This document shows, piece by piece, positions 20,801-26,121 of a stretch of DNA of 33,352 nt. Made by a program: the position numbers and the translations under genes. Below the pieces are notes generated by a model. The model searched no databases, was not told the origin of the DNA, and was given only the letters and a program-made list of their open reading frames with translations. Source of the DNA: Paracoccaceae bacterium. GTDB taxonomy: Bacteria > Pseudomonadota > Alphaproteobacteria > Rhodobacterales > Rhodobacteraceae. Each line of letters begins with the position of its first letter. Position 1 is the stretch's first letter. The stretch is taken from the NCBI GenBank assembly GCA_007126375.1, contig SLBI01000375.1:1-33352 (forward strand), written 5' to 3'.

Positions 20801-23800
20801 CTGGTGCGCCAGCAGGAGGACCTCAACTTCGCCTTCACCCGGCTCACGCCCGAGGGCGAGGCGGAGGGGCGTTTGCGGGTGATCACCGATACCCGCGACA
20901 TCTTCCTTGCCGCCGACACGGCCGCCACGCTGGCTGAAGTCGATGCGCCCGAGGGGGTGGACCTGCGCATCGACGGGGCCATGCGCGACGACCGCACCGG
21001 CGTGGTGGCGCTGCGCGGCCGTGCGGTGGTTCTGGAGTCGGGCAACGAGGCCGCCATCGGCACCGAGGCGGCGCCGCTGACCGTCGCGCTGCTGGACGGC
21101 GGGCGGATCACCGCGCGCGGCGGCACCGGCGTGTTCCTCGACTTCCCCACCGGCGGCGCCGCGCTGAACGAGGTGTTCTCGCCGGCCGCCGTGAACATTT
21201 CGGCGCTGGGCGCGATCACCGATTTCGTCGGCACCGAGACGGCGCGGATCGTCGGCGGCGACATCACGCTGCGGGGCGCAAGCATCGGCACCCCGGCGCG
21301 AGACCTCGGCATCCGGCTGGGCGATCCCGAAACCGGCGCGGTGCGGCTGACAACCACCGTGGGCGACGCGCATCTGCGCAGCTATGACGACCTGCCACTC
21401 GAAAGCGTGCGGCTGGCCGGCGGCGGCGAGATCGTCTCGCCCGGGGCGCTCCGCTTTACCGGCACCGACACGGTGGAATTCGGAACGGCGGCGACACTGC
21501 GCTTCACCGCCCCCCGCGGCATCGACCTGTCGGATGCCGGCGGCGACACCGACATCGCCGGCGGCACCGTCGTCTTCCTGACCGGCGGATCGGTCGGCAC
21601 GCCCGACCGGCCCCTGCGCAGCCGCATCGCCGGGCTTTCCCTCAGCTCTCCCGGCGACGCGCCGACGCCGGTCGTGCTGCGCGAAGCCGACGATCTCGTA
21701 ATCGGGACCATCGCGCAGAACGACCACCCCGACTCGCTGACCGACGTCGTCGCACTGGGCAGCCTTTCGGCCGGCACCATCCTGTCCGATGCGCTGGTCA
21801 TGTTGCAGGCGGCGGCGATCACCGACGGCCGCATCATGGCCGACCGGACGGTGCTGGCGGCCGCGGGCGCCATCGGCGCGCTGTCGCCGCTCGATGTCAC
21901 CACCCGCCGCTTCCGCGCCGAGACGACGAATGGCGATGCCGACCTGCTGCTGCGCGACCGTGCGGTAGAGGTCGAGACGATCGCCATCGGCGGCGCCGGA
22001 GCGCTGCGGCTGGCCCTGCGCGGCGCCGACATGACGCTGCTGCCGGGCGCGGGCATCCGCACCGCCGGCGGCCCGCTGACGATCACCGCCGGGGCGCTGC
22101 CGGTGCCGGTCGGCGTGACGCTTCTCGCCGATGTCGCCTCCGGCGGCGGCGACCTGACGCTCGACATCGCCGGCAGCCTCACGGCCGGCGCCGACATCCT
22201 GTCGGGCGGTGGCGATCTGCTGGTCGATGTCGGCGCGGATGCAACGCTCACGGGGCAGATCGTCTCCGGAGGCGGGATGCTGACGCTGACGGCGGTGGGC
22301 CTGCTGAACCATGTCGGCGACATGCTCTCGGCGGGCGGCGACCTGACTGTCGGCGCCGCAACCGATGCGACGCTGACCGGCCTGATCGACTCCGGCGGCG
22401 GGGCGCTGTCGCTGACGGTGGCCGGGGCGCTCGCGCGGCTCGGCGAGACGCGCTCGGGTGGCGGCGACCTGACGGCGGTCGTCGGCGCCGGGGCGCTGGT
22501 GCAGGGTGACATGCGCTCCGGCGGCGGCGATCTCGCCTTCGCTGTCGGCTCCGGGCTCGACATGACCGGCACGCTGGCCTCGGCGGGCGGAGTTCTGGCG
22601 CTGACGGTCGGCGGCGATACCGACTTCTCCGGCGACATGCTGTCGGGCAGCGGCGACCTGACGGCCGATCTCGGCGGCGACGCCACGCTGACGGGGCTCA
22701 TGGACTCCGACGGCGGGGCGCTGTCGCTGACGGTGGCCGGGGCGCTCGCGCGGTTCGGCGACACGCGCTCGGGCGGCGGGATGCTTGTGATCGATGCCGG
22801 TGACGACGCGCTGCTTGACGGCGATGTGTTCTCGGCGGGTGGAGACCTGATGCTGTCGGCGCTGGGCGATGTGGTGCAGGCCGCGGGAACCCGCATCGCA
22901 TCGGCAACCGGCCGGTTGTCGGCCGCCTCGGGTGGCGATTTCACCATCGCCCGGATCGAGAGCGAGAATGCCACCGATGCGGCACTGGCGCTGACGGTGG
23001 GCGGCACGCTGCAACTCGCTGCCGGGCAGACCGGGGCCAACCTGCTGGCCGACGCCTCCGGGGCGGTCACCACGCTGCGGCTGGGGGCGATGGATATGCG
23101 CGGCCCGCTCGGTCTGCAGACGCGCATTGCCGAACTGGACCTCCTCACCGAGGAGGGCCCCAGCCACATCAACGAGGAAACCGGGCTGATCATCGCCTCG
23201 GCGGTGTCGCGCAACGGGCTGATCGACATCTTCACCAGCGGCGAGACGGTGGTGCGCAACCTCGCCTCCGACTCGGGCGCGCCGATCGTGGTCAGCGCGC
23301 TGGGCGACCTCCGCGCCGATGCCGCCTCGCTCGCGGGTGGCGACATTCGTCTCTTCGCCTTCGAGGGTTCGCTCCTGGGCGAGACCGGCGCCTTCTTTCG
23401 GGGCGACACGGCGGACGGGGTGACGGCCTTCCTGCTTGCGCGCGACGATCTGCGCTATCGCGAAACCGCGGGCGACCTGCGGGTCGGCTTCGCGCTGGCC
23501 GAACTGGGCGAACTGGAGATCGAGGCCCCCGACGGCGCACTCACGCTCGGCATCATGGGCGCGGGCGGCAATCTGGCGTTGTCGGGCGCCGGGGCGGTCG
23601 AGGTGAACGTGATCGGCAAGGCCGAGGTGGACCTCGCCGACGTTCTGGCGCTGGACCTGGTGCGGCCCGACCGCTACGGGCGCCGCACCGCCGCTTCACC
23701 CGGAACGGCGCGGCTGACCGCCACAGGGGCGGAGGGCCGGCTTTTCGTCGGTCTCGTCACCGCGCGCGATCGGGTCGAGTTGCTGGCCGACCGGATCGAT

Positions 23801-24448
23801 GCGGTGGCCGCCGATGCGACGCCGGCGGATGGGCTGCGGATGGTGCTCGCGCATCCCTCCGAACCGATGACCAGCCGGGTGGATGTGATGGTGATCGGCG
23901 ATGGCGAGGCGCTGTTCTTCGAGGACCCGTTCGCGGATGTCCGGCCGCGGCTGGCCGGGCGCGAACTGGCCGAGGGCACGATGACGCTCGAATTCGCCCG
24001 GATCGGGGAGGGCGAGGTGAACCATGGCGGCACGCGGCTCGAGGGCGAGGATGTGGTGATCGGCGGCGACACCTTCTTCCGCCAGCGCAGCTTCAGCATG
24101 TTCGCGCACACCGAGTACCGCCCGCTCTCGACCATAGACGACGTTCAGGTGCTGGCGATTCCCGCCGGCGAGATCGTCTTCGACATGGAGCGCGAGATCG
24201 CCGTCAACACCGATCGCGTGCTGGTGCTGAACCGCAGGCTCGGCGGGGTGGAGCTGCAGGGCGGGCAGGGTTTCTTCTTCGGTGTCGGCGTCGAGACCGA
24301 GATCCGCAGCAACACCTTCGTGCGTGGCACGACGCCGGGCGGCGTGATCAATTTCCTCTTCAACGATCCGCCCGACGGCCTCGACCCGGTGGAGATCGAC
24401 GAGGATGGCGCCATCACCCTGCCGCTGGTGCTGGCTGCCCGGCAGTGA
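5882..24448 (+). CDS. TpsA: giant filamentous-haemagglutinin-type TPS exoprotein, 6188 aa
   Basis: Single uninterrupted ORF 45 bp after the IalB-2 gene and downstream of tpsB; signal peptide with a basic n-region (cleavage near GGAARA/DV); N-terminal TPS-like domain (SIVRGGASQIDGMV...SNVFFLNAEGIIVGKSGVINAGILTLAT); very long Gly/Ala/Val-rich beta-helix-type repeats. GTG start at 5882 with AAGGA at 5866-5870; alternative ATG at 5891. Confidence 0.93.
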   Translation: MTAMPRFPNFAPRPGRSRFRGLFGGASALALAVAGGAARADVVADGALGSSVSSVGLDSTVTGGTTRAGVHYHGFSEFNVGIGHSVDVQQAIGTDALVSIVRGGASQIDGMVNFTKGGDTAASNVFFLNAEGIIVGKSGVINAGILTLATPTAAELDALSAEALGSGTGAYAKLVAGGTDLAASDIRIYGEINARRLTLRAGARMILDGRITADDPDASGTIAAAVNTEGVPAAGGAEVLAGGVIRLHAGTTMRAGGNAEVRAARGTGGGLIEGQAGEDLTIEASALFDTGATGASNAGSTVLFTEGNAILEPGLRLVARAEAGEGGQFLLTAKGNVDIAGDFDTGSDSGLAGSVVVQAGEADTMFVLGLPTISGGEITVTGDLVTRGGDLALIGADSITLGGNRVSARAVGAGGDPLADLPDRAAGNILLSATAITAGPGAVIDAAGDGDGHGGMVALLAESRIGASVWAVDLPSAEAQIELTDTTLRGGAVTLSARARAGEQLGGPTPDSAREQMDTAETGAQNALLAGDFDDFFDNMVDFVEGLLQRELLDLNDLLPFRVALMEASAEIVVNGGSIRGDGNWKNAGDDPLSTDEAEKFATHGMLSSEGARYNGYGLIRDSIIDIETGLTEGFEAASDSVVIHSHAQTDVTIKPEFTGLGVAVAITDTHSRIRMTDAAVEGSGAGIRIASTAHENLDIALAPGDKRDLAASVIVSVRNLTSQALIDGGSIASADGAVRLQALTGKTHALSNTANAGRDGRAALAVTVSVGDALTELAVNSDITSGSLDLLGETLYFAKTHATESTMGVKEPEAETEEDSEDNEAAKESSKSFVVRIKELLTGGDADETPAPGTPEADRRVGFAFALTTDIALDNDETVVSIGGSYRDLTVDARPVVPFAGTGEIETGDLTAHAGFRFADEDEGGTPLRRDIKAAFGALSDEAQKQLDENNEGKPEDEQQSKDEFLGEFGNALFLSASVASMTGTTRAEIGAQARITAESVDLTASSAFPEADLLATIRSNFDEFMEKTADFNLLDEAPDEDNPEDRPQLRDLLDIIDISSDLTTQADVSALAPAGEDAPAEEGAAQTPEAEDQELAIGVNVNYFNTTHETHAVIRSGAVVQAPDAGTVKIEATTSGMFLHATNLPDKDSFDFDDSVNNAVGGSINFARTARTTVAEIEDGATVEAGVGGTEDAEGGTVTVNADTRIIQAQLAYMGGSGSEVVVNAAIGAGLMEGTTVARIGAGATVTARGALAITAEDSSVNWGSAGAISTSENIGVGASGTVNFVRRTVWAGIGAGPDAPVAAGGAGTIAAGSLDVSASNSALDIAVSVAGAKVAGQPAADPPETPGGGDPAPAEERDEDDDMIIPSWLFDEDENDALAAQNERDTGDLGDGTSTADSEGNTQSTGWAVSGAATVNLMLGNTTTAEVSGASKVRILGAADVTAANSGVGVTLAGAAAAGLSTDQDANALAGSFAIHVDGRSVTARIANTDLEADGAVSLGAEDKANVVNVAVGGAGTSRGDLALAGSVAVAVLTGGVETDVSNATIEGGTVDLSAENESLTVSIAGAVAINMDTSQGYGVGIGIGVNVVTRDALLRVQGTSDIVSAGTVSLTADSKASIYGFGIAGGVGQTGIAGSVSVNVITAGAKLQVTGSAGRKIDLDAGEFSATATETNRIWSLAGAITGGQKSAVGGAITANVIVSPTETALSHVTVRRSAGDLGAVTLAAAADSRIGTLAVAGAVAGEETAVGVGISGNNITAGAVLKLTHSTVTDAASLSATATGSRIIESLGGGVAGSGKNAGGFALTLNLMLGNDTQVVLESAEISTRADGDIEVEADASGRISSIAAALSASGDTAIGGAATANVTTASTGISATGGSLRAGGKLSLSAEDSSTIQSLAGGVALSGSTGVGAAIAVNVIAHDTSVEVVGAGTSRTLAGTNGISIGANNAAEIESAAVGLAVAGSDAISGSIAVGDIGNSARVSVVEAELDAGDAAVELEATKASEIDILAGAAAGGGSNAVGAAISIAMIHDTVTADLITGQPLTAGSLSVTATGTSRIDALGVAGAAGGSFTLAGSIVAAVIGRPGDLTPTPQTPPNEDDGDPVGDGQKEADRARDVAFDRSNAVFGRDDAPTLDAEDITRARVDLTDAAVVLPDTTIAATETSTIRALAGGVAVGGTTGIGLGLGVNLIFGRVEADLTLPGGTVDAGSVSVTAHQGGSIQAAGISGGGGGTVGGAGSITVNLLDRDVRARVIGTAAGAELTTGGGDAEIEATQEGTIETFAGALAIGGKAGGGGSVLVNIMNDRVAAELQDVRVSTALAAPPGRPLQGAGAFTLTAGQEMTQTSLALAGAGGGAGAFGGSFAVSVASGSVTALMRRATVEASSVTAATEAVTELDGKAGALAVGGAVAAGLGIVTNVAELTVRTDLDGATLRADGNVTLAAEARTTLTGLAAGGSGAGSIGITGTAIGNSAGNTVEVLLRDLSGSRPSDVVARGSVLLRALGTTTVALDAGTDEEPKKDADGVPSINISFAGGGVAGVAGSVSVNTLRNGVAVDVGDDARLVGLGYTAVDAGARLGGLVRGVAIDASASSSIGIVTAGGAVGGTAGVAAMLGFNILDDGADVRLGGEGSSALVNISLPDDSEGPVDGLDLGVSNPQAEQATVIRADVTAEVEAYTLTVAVGGTAGVGAAGSTTLATGVAKIVADRAVIEARDRVEIDAATATEIESYVVGVGGGFVGVSASANVNVLSASALVTLRASRIAAGADGLTGARVAIGTHVQNEVFTLVTGLAAGAAAAGGAVQVNSFDSTSRIRLEGEDTSTSSVTSSGEVRMAAATTMDTETFAASGAAGAVGVGLSANVNLAEATTEVVLADGGQSVTAEGDVELSATETVTIEGLAGAIAVGAAGVGASLDYARFGGSTRVELGDEADVTAGGSLALSATSSRSVASQVVVGSAGTLAAALAISVVEVGARAGATVEAEDGDRDIGAERDEKLADVQAALADDQDSSGSADDPADAKSGTSGLAGYAGGDEDRGTAVTARQGVTVDADTPDVIAVKMGDGVTLSAGSELTADALAQSNVRQEGGGLAIGVVGIASGTVVGNLGTAALVEMGDDVSLSANTRVALSARTEGSGTDGTSLDARAATVVGGLSFAAGVGVAVSRISGTAAVRAGANLRIEGRDSARVGELEVTAERADVVATDVFNLALSGAYGVGLAVVDARSGGVTEIALGRSGAAAGRLAANTLSLGAEDSTRVLASGEGSAGGILAGVNGVVITAINAGTANVALREAGIVATSLAVENTSTARASATARGIAAGAVGVGASVAFARTAMTMTTTVAGTVAADRVEIDTRLHAGGTGVQNSFARAVSTSGGILALNGADARAYMASSLTTEIAGVIAATDRVSIRTRSDDARALSEATGKQGGAVAVGLTMARAGQQSGQQQSVITRIASGYIGAPVLTISSANTQTVRALGESGSGGLFSGAGSETRIDTDTVTRTELASSAALRLFATEMTLGAQHGTTLVSKVDSTSAAAVGASGADSESTGRALVEAIAHGPTTIEAGTLDFTAANAFSRPKDGFNVRSGSGGALDVAAMVSEVTVTPTTLLDIRDGAVIRQLGTDPALAGSFRIGSTTDISLTERQKLDSGGAIAVPVGNALIAVTGNSNRVQIGAAEIAGVGRVEVYAGGDTDLFAEVDTKSYGAAGAASSITRTNYAADNRVVLGDRAEIASLGDIVLKAGHLATRAQDVKLRAESRVFNKTAFPINIPPDADALANTRSLVEVGSGARVVAVQDVYIFGEGGNRSIVGYGRGKDLYREVAAAVGTFFSNLVGGDDVSLDIETGTSSDIRDDGILVDGYVRAGSRNKQVLILGAENEVITTSFGIPEDWSLGEDDFTILRDEPVASLLLERKTELEGFLANPELNTNAAARVAWEAEIEQIDRRLTAPGATGTTDVIVLDDIRAVEGNIYLRGAFVQGAATGTLEAPGDALIRVETYSGAFLTVNDVTIPDIEGGRILFNDVPVVSTAQIRALSTPPPLRLLGPSAFATITGADGDPPAIEIATFVPAGVASGGTVTVDGNISNVRGAVSIVSNYGDLDVRGDVSGLTIDLRVPRGDFILGFKPGVRNLPDVPEVQYRTYFEDVQETVQFRVLSLADGGSVALAPGQRVIPFPFSPRVPSFTLRPAVGQVRAGKNVYITADFLNINGLIQAGTGAYTVDIREGIETQLAGLRASATEERVLLYDPATPVTPLVVRSPHITSDVRVFYNTVNDQIEIEPMVVQGGNVEIVGNIISTGGGRIQSLDGFGAVEVTSEATTPILINRIDLGPFELIDGLPEGLKGTVRITDTGRQIGGTDEDPIFRITEFRRLGGNVEVFDNTVTSEVVTTVLGEGEDAARIDRVVPTTLVSSVAGRDASYAPVANRDYMLVSAEEVVQRTRVREKEKFILFFSAGSDKTKKEVSRSTTVLTPIASPLAQAPAVVPSLGGAVYDYRVVGRKVTSSFTSGESSKREVDRLITLAYNTFTYEWTDTTTSLLQYEHRLRADFPIAVEFGGRESGLLSVESRGDVIFGNTVLNRVGPTTLTSTEGALLTGGSQAVLNVGDATLSALEGSIGGLDGVFRMNQTEGAILNASARDAIAIRELSGDMRIGTIRTTATPGAGTLRIGAVSLEAEGSILPAAAGSIVEAGDIALRAATGRIGTIDDAPLRVDSRGTGRLSARATGDVAIIETAGNMRLDSVISDLGAVLLQVPTGAMLDRNDIETADIRTEEQLVDLWTTDLGLTPETSGARVAEQLEALRQERIRAYDLYWRDRDAAGGAPIAFSLPADTAAALLAGGWTEAQLDAYVAGRQALYAEWNAQPARDPAFDAPIAADDPAALAVLNGATWTAEELTRSLRDGLVRETADTRIRIEDPNVTAAGDITLLARDGIGELLAPYEIAGGTDLTADDLRVLSSAQREDITLDIPGDRVLVRQQEDLNFAFTRLTPEGEAEGRLRVITDTRDIFLAADTAATLAEVDAPEGVDLRIDGAMRDDRTGVVALRGRAVVLESGNEAAIGTEAAPLTVALLDGGRITARGGTGVFLDFPTGGAALNEVFSPAAVNISALGAITDFVGTETARIVGGDITLRGASIGTPARDLGIRLGDPETGAVRLTTTVGDAHLRSYDDLPLESVRLAGGGEIVSPGALRFTGTDTVEFGTAATLRFTAPRGIDLSDAGGDTDIAGGTVVFLTGGSVGTPDRPLRSRIAGLSLSSPGDAPTPVVLREADDLVIGTIAQNDHPDSLTDVVALGSLSAGTILSDALVMLQAAAITDGRIMADRTVLAAAGAIGALSPLDVTTRRFRAETTNGDADLLLRDRAVEVETIAIGGAGALRLALRGADMTLLPGAGIRTAGGPLTITAGALPVPVGVTLLADVASGGGDLTLDIAGSLTAGADILSGGGDLLVDVGADATLTGQIVSGGGMLTLTAVGLLNHVGDMLSAGGDLTVGAATDATLTGLIDSGGGALSLTVAGALARLGETRSGGGDLTAVVGAGALVQGDMRSGGGDLAFAVGSGLDMTGTLASAGGVLALTVGGDTDFSGDMLSGSGDLTADLGGDATLTGLMDSDGGALSLTVAGALARFGDTRSGGGMLVIDAGDDALLDGDVFSAGGDLMLSALGDVVQAAGTRIASATGRLSAASGGDFTIARIESENATDAALALTVGGTLQLAAGQTGANLLADASGAVTTLRLGAMDMRGPLGLQTRIAELDLLTEEGPSHINEETGLIIASAVSRNGLIDIFTSGETVVRNLASDSGAPIVVSALGDLRADAASLAGGDIRLFAFEGSLLGETGAFFRGDTADGVTAFLLARDDLRYRETAGDLRVGFALAELGELEIEAPDGALTLGIMGAGGNLALSGAGAVEVNVIGKAEVDLADVLALDLVRPDRYGRRTAASPGTARLTATGAEGRLFVGLVTARDRVELLADRIDAVAADATPADGLRMVLAHPSEPMTSRVDVMVIGDGEALFFEDPFADVRPRLAGRELAEGTMTLEFARIGEGEVNHGGTRLEGEDVVIGGDTFFRQRSFSMFAHTEYRPLSTIDDVQVLAIPAGEIVFDMEREIAVNTDRVLVLNRRLGGVELQGGQGFFFGVGVETEIRSNTFVRGTTPGGVINFLFNDPPDGLDPVEIDEDGAITLPLVLAARQ
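10108..15930 (+). repeat. About 30 diverged protein repeats of roughly 55-60 aa inside TpsA (LktA/filamentous-adhesin-like)
   Basis: Recurrent pattern 'sxIxslAgavAxsGxxavGgaiavNvixxxtxaxl', e.g. SIQSLAGGVALSGSTGVGAAIAVNVIAHDTSVEV, TIRALAGGVAVGGTTGIGLGLGVNLIFGRVEADL, FAGGGVAGVAGSVSVNTLRNGVAVDV. Confidence 0.8.
22139..22894 (+). repeat. Indel-free 21-aa (63-bp) tandem repeat array, 11 full units plus a degenerate 12th, inside TpsA
   Basis: Units by direct count: SGGGDLTLDIAGSLTAGADIL / SGGGDLLVDVGADATLTGQIV / SGGGMLTLTAVGLLNHVGDML / SAGGDLTVGAATDATLTGLID / SGGGALSLTVAGALARLGETR / SGGGDLTAVVGAGALVQGDMR / SGGGDLAFAVGSGLDMTGTLA / SAGGVLALTVGGDTDFSGDML / SGSGDLTADLGGDATLTGLMD / SDGGALSLTVAGALARFGDTR / SGGGMLVIDAGDDALLDGDVF / SAGGDLMLSALGDVVQA... 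Confidence 0.95.
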
Positions 24449-24456
24449 GCGCGCAG

Positions 24457-24479
24457 CCCGCCCGCAGGCTGCGGGCGGG
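24457..24479. terminator. GC-rich hairpin between convergent tpsA and SDR genes; candidate bidirectional terminator
   Basis: CCCGCCCGCA-GGC-TGCGGGCGGG: perfect 10-bp inverted repeat with 3-nt loop, 8 bp after the tpsA stop and 23 bp before the end of the opposing CDS. No U-tract on either side. Confidence 0.6.
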
Positions 24480-24502
24480 GGCATCGGGAAAACGACGCGG
24501 CC

Positions 24503-25249
24503 TCAATAGGTGGCGCGACCGCCGGAAAGGTCGAACACCGCGCCGGTGGTGAAGGAGTTCTCGCGGCTGCACAGCCAGGCGATCATGTTGGCCGCCTCGT
24601 CCACCTCCAGGAACCGGCCGCGCGGGATTTTCGACAGCATGAAGTCGATATGCGCCTGGCTCATCTGGTCGAAGATGCGGGTGCGGGCGGCGGCCGGCGT
24701 GACGCAGTTCACCGCGATGTCGGCGCCGGCATGTTCCTTGCCCAGCGATTTCGTCAGCGCCATCACCGCGGCCTTCGAGGCGGAATAGGCTCCGGCGTTC
24801 GGATTGCCCTCCTTGCCTGCGACCGAGGCGATGTTGACGACGCGGCCATAGCCGGCCTCGGCCATCACCCGCAGCACCGATCGGCAGCAGTGGAAGGTGC
24901 CGTGCAGGTTCACCGCGACGATCCGGTGCCATTCCTCCACCGGATAGTCGATCACTGGCCCGTTGGAGCCGGCGATACCGGCGCTGTTCACGAGGATATC
25001 GATGCGGCCATGTGCGGCGGCGGCGCCAAGCGTCGCCGCTTCCACCGCAGCAGCGTCGGTCACATCGAGTTCGGCCGCGGTTGCCGGCCCCGGCAGCGCC
25101 GCGGCCGATGTCTCTGCCAGCGCGCCGTCCATGTCCCAGATCACCACATGGGCCCCCGAGGCGGAGAGCCGGCGGGAAACCGCAAGGCCGATGCCCTGCG
25201 CGCCGCCGGTGACGACGGCGATCTGGCCGTCGAGGTCATAGCGGTTCAT
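24503..25249 (-). CDS. SDR-family NAD(P)-dependent oxidoreductase, 248 aa
   Basis: MNRYDLDGQIAVVTGGAQGIGLAVSRRL (TGxxxGxG), NSAGIAG, AYSASKAAV (YxxxK), C-terminal TGAVFDLSGGRATY. Start at 25247-25249, 4-bp overlap with the FAH gene. Confidence 0.92.
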   Translation of the reverse strand: MNRYDLDGQIAVVTGGAQGIGLAVSRRLSASGAHVVIWDMDGALAETSAAALPGPATAAELDVTDAAAVEAATLGAAAAHGRIDILVNSAGIAGSNGPVIDYPVEEWHRIVAVNLHGTFHCCRSVLRVMAEAGYGRVVNIASVAGKEGNPNAGAYSASKAAVMALTKSLGKEHAGADIAVNCVTPAAARTRIFDQMSQAHIDFMLSKIPRGRFLEVDEAANMIAWLCSRENSFTTGAVFDLSGGRATY

Positions 25250-26106
25250 GCGTCCTCCGCAGCCGGATCGGCAACGACCGGCTGGCGCTGGCTGCCGAGC
25301 CCGGCGATGCCCAGTTCCACCACATCGCCGGGTTTCAGGAAGCGTGGCGGCTTCATGCCCATCCCCACCCCCGGGGGCGTGCCGGTGGAAATGATGTCGC
25401 CGGGCTGCAGGCTCATGAACTGCGACAGGTAACTGACCAGATGCGCCACCCCGTACACCATGGTGCGGCTGGACCCGTCCTGCATCGTCGCGTCGTTCAC
25501 CTTCAGCCACATCGCCAGATCCTGCGGATCGGCCACTTCGTCGCGGGTCACCAGCCAGGGACCGGTCGGGCCGAAACTGTCGCTGCTCTTCCCCTTGGTC
25601 CACTGCCCGGCGCGCTCCTGCTGATAGGCGCGTTCCGAGACGTCGTTGACGATGCAATAGCCTGCGATGTGGTCGAACGACCGTTCCTCGGGGATGTACT
25701 TGCCGGCCGTGCCGATGACGATGGCCAGTTCCACCTCCCAGTCCGTCTTGACCGACCCGCGGGGGATCAGGATGGGGTCGTTCGGGCCGCAGATGGCCGA
25801 GGTCGCCTTCATGAAGATGATCGGTTCGGGAGGCACGGGCATCCCGGTCTCGGCCGCATGGTCGGAATAGTTCAGGCCGATGCAGATCATCTTGCCGATA
25901 CCGCCGACGCAGGGGCCCAGGCGGCTGCCCGAGGGGATTTCCGGAAGGCCGGCGTGGTCGAGCGCGCGCAGTCGGTCCAAGCCGGTATCCGACAGTACCT
26001 CGCCGGCGATGTCTTCCACCACGCCCGAGAGGTCGCGCGCGACGCCCGCCGTATCCAGGATCCCCGGCCGCTCGGCCCCCGTCTCGCCCCAACGCAGCAG
26101 TTTCAT
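25246..26106 (-). CDS. Fumarylacetoacetate hydrolase (FAH) family protein, 286 aa; like 2,4-diketo-3-deoxy-L-fuconate-type or ureidoglycolate-lyase-like hydrolases
   Basis: MICIGLNYSDHAAETG, DWEVELAIVIG, GDIISTGTPPGVGMGMKPP. Confidence 0.92.
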   Translation of the reverse strand: MKLLRWGETGAERPGILDTAGVARDLSGVVEDIAGEVLSDTGLDRLRALDHAGLPEIPSGSRLGPCVGGIGKMICIGLNYSDHAAETGMPVPPEPIIFMKATSAICGPNDPILIPRGSVKTDWEVELAIVIGTAGKYIPEERSFDHIAGYCIVNDVSERAYQQERAGQWTKGKSSDSFGPTGPWLVTRDEVADPQDLAMWLKVNDATMQDGSSRTMVYGVAHLVSYLSQFMSLQPGDIISTGTPPGVGMGMKPPRFLKPGDVVELGIAGLGSQRQPVVADPAAEDA

Positions 26107-26121
26107 GCGTGTTCCTTTCGT

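Noticed and set aside
22139-22894. CRISPR-like regular 63-bp periodicity
   Set aside because: No conserved-repeat/unique-spacer structure; the period is exactly 21 codons in frame and encodes a protein repeat.
18353-23167. 1604-aa minus-strand ORF antisense to tpsA (and similar ones at 6734-9307, 14549-17119, 10747-12531, 21382-23409)
   Set aside because: Same reason: antisense artefacts; the repetitive pattern mirrors the sense repeats.
5882-24448. Contact-dependent inhibition (CdiA) toxin with immunity gene
   Set aside because: No VENN motif or toxin-like C-terminal domain seen (ends ...EDGAITLPLVLAARQ), and no small co-directional gene follows; the next gene is convergent.
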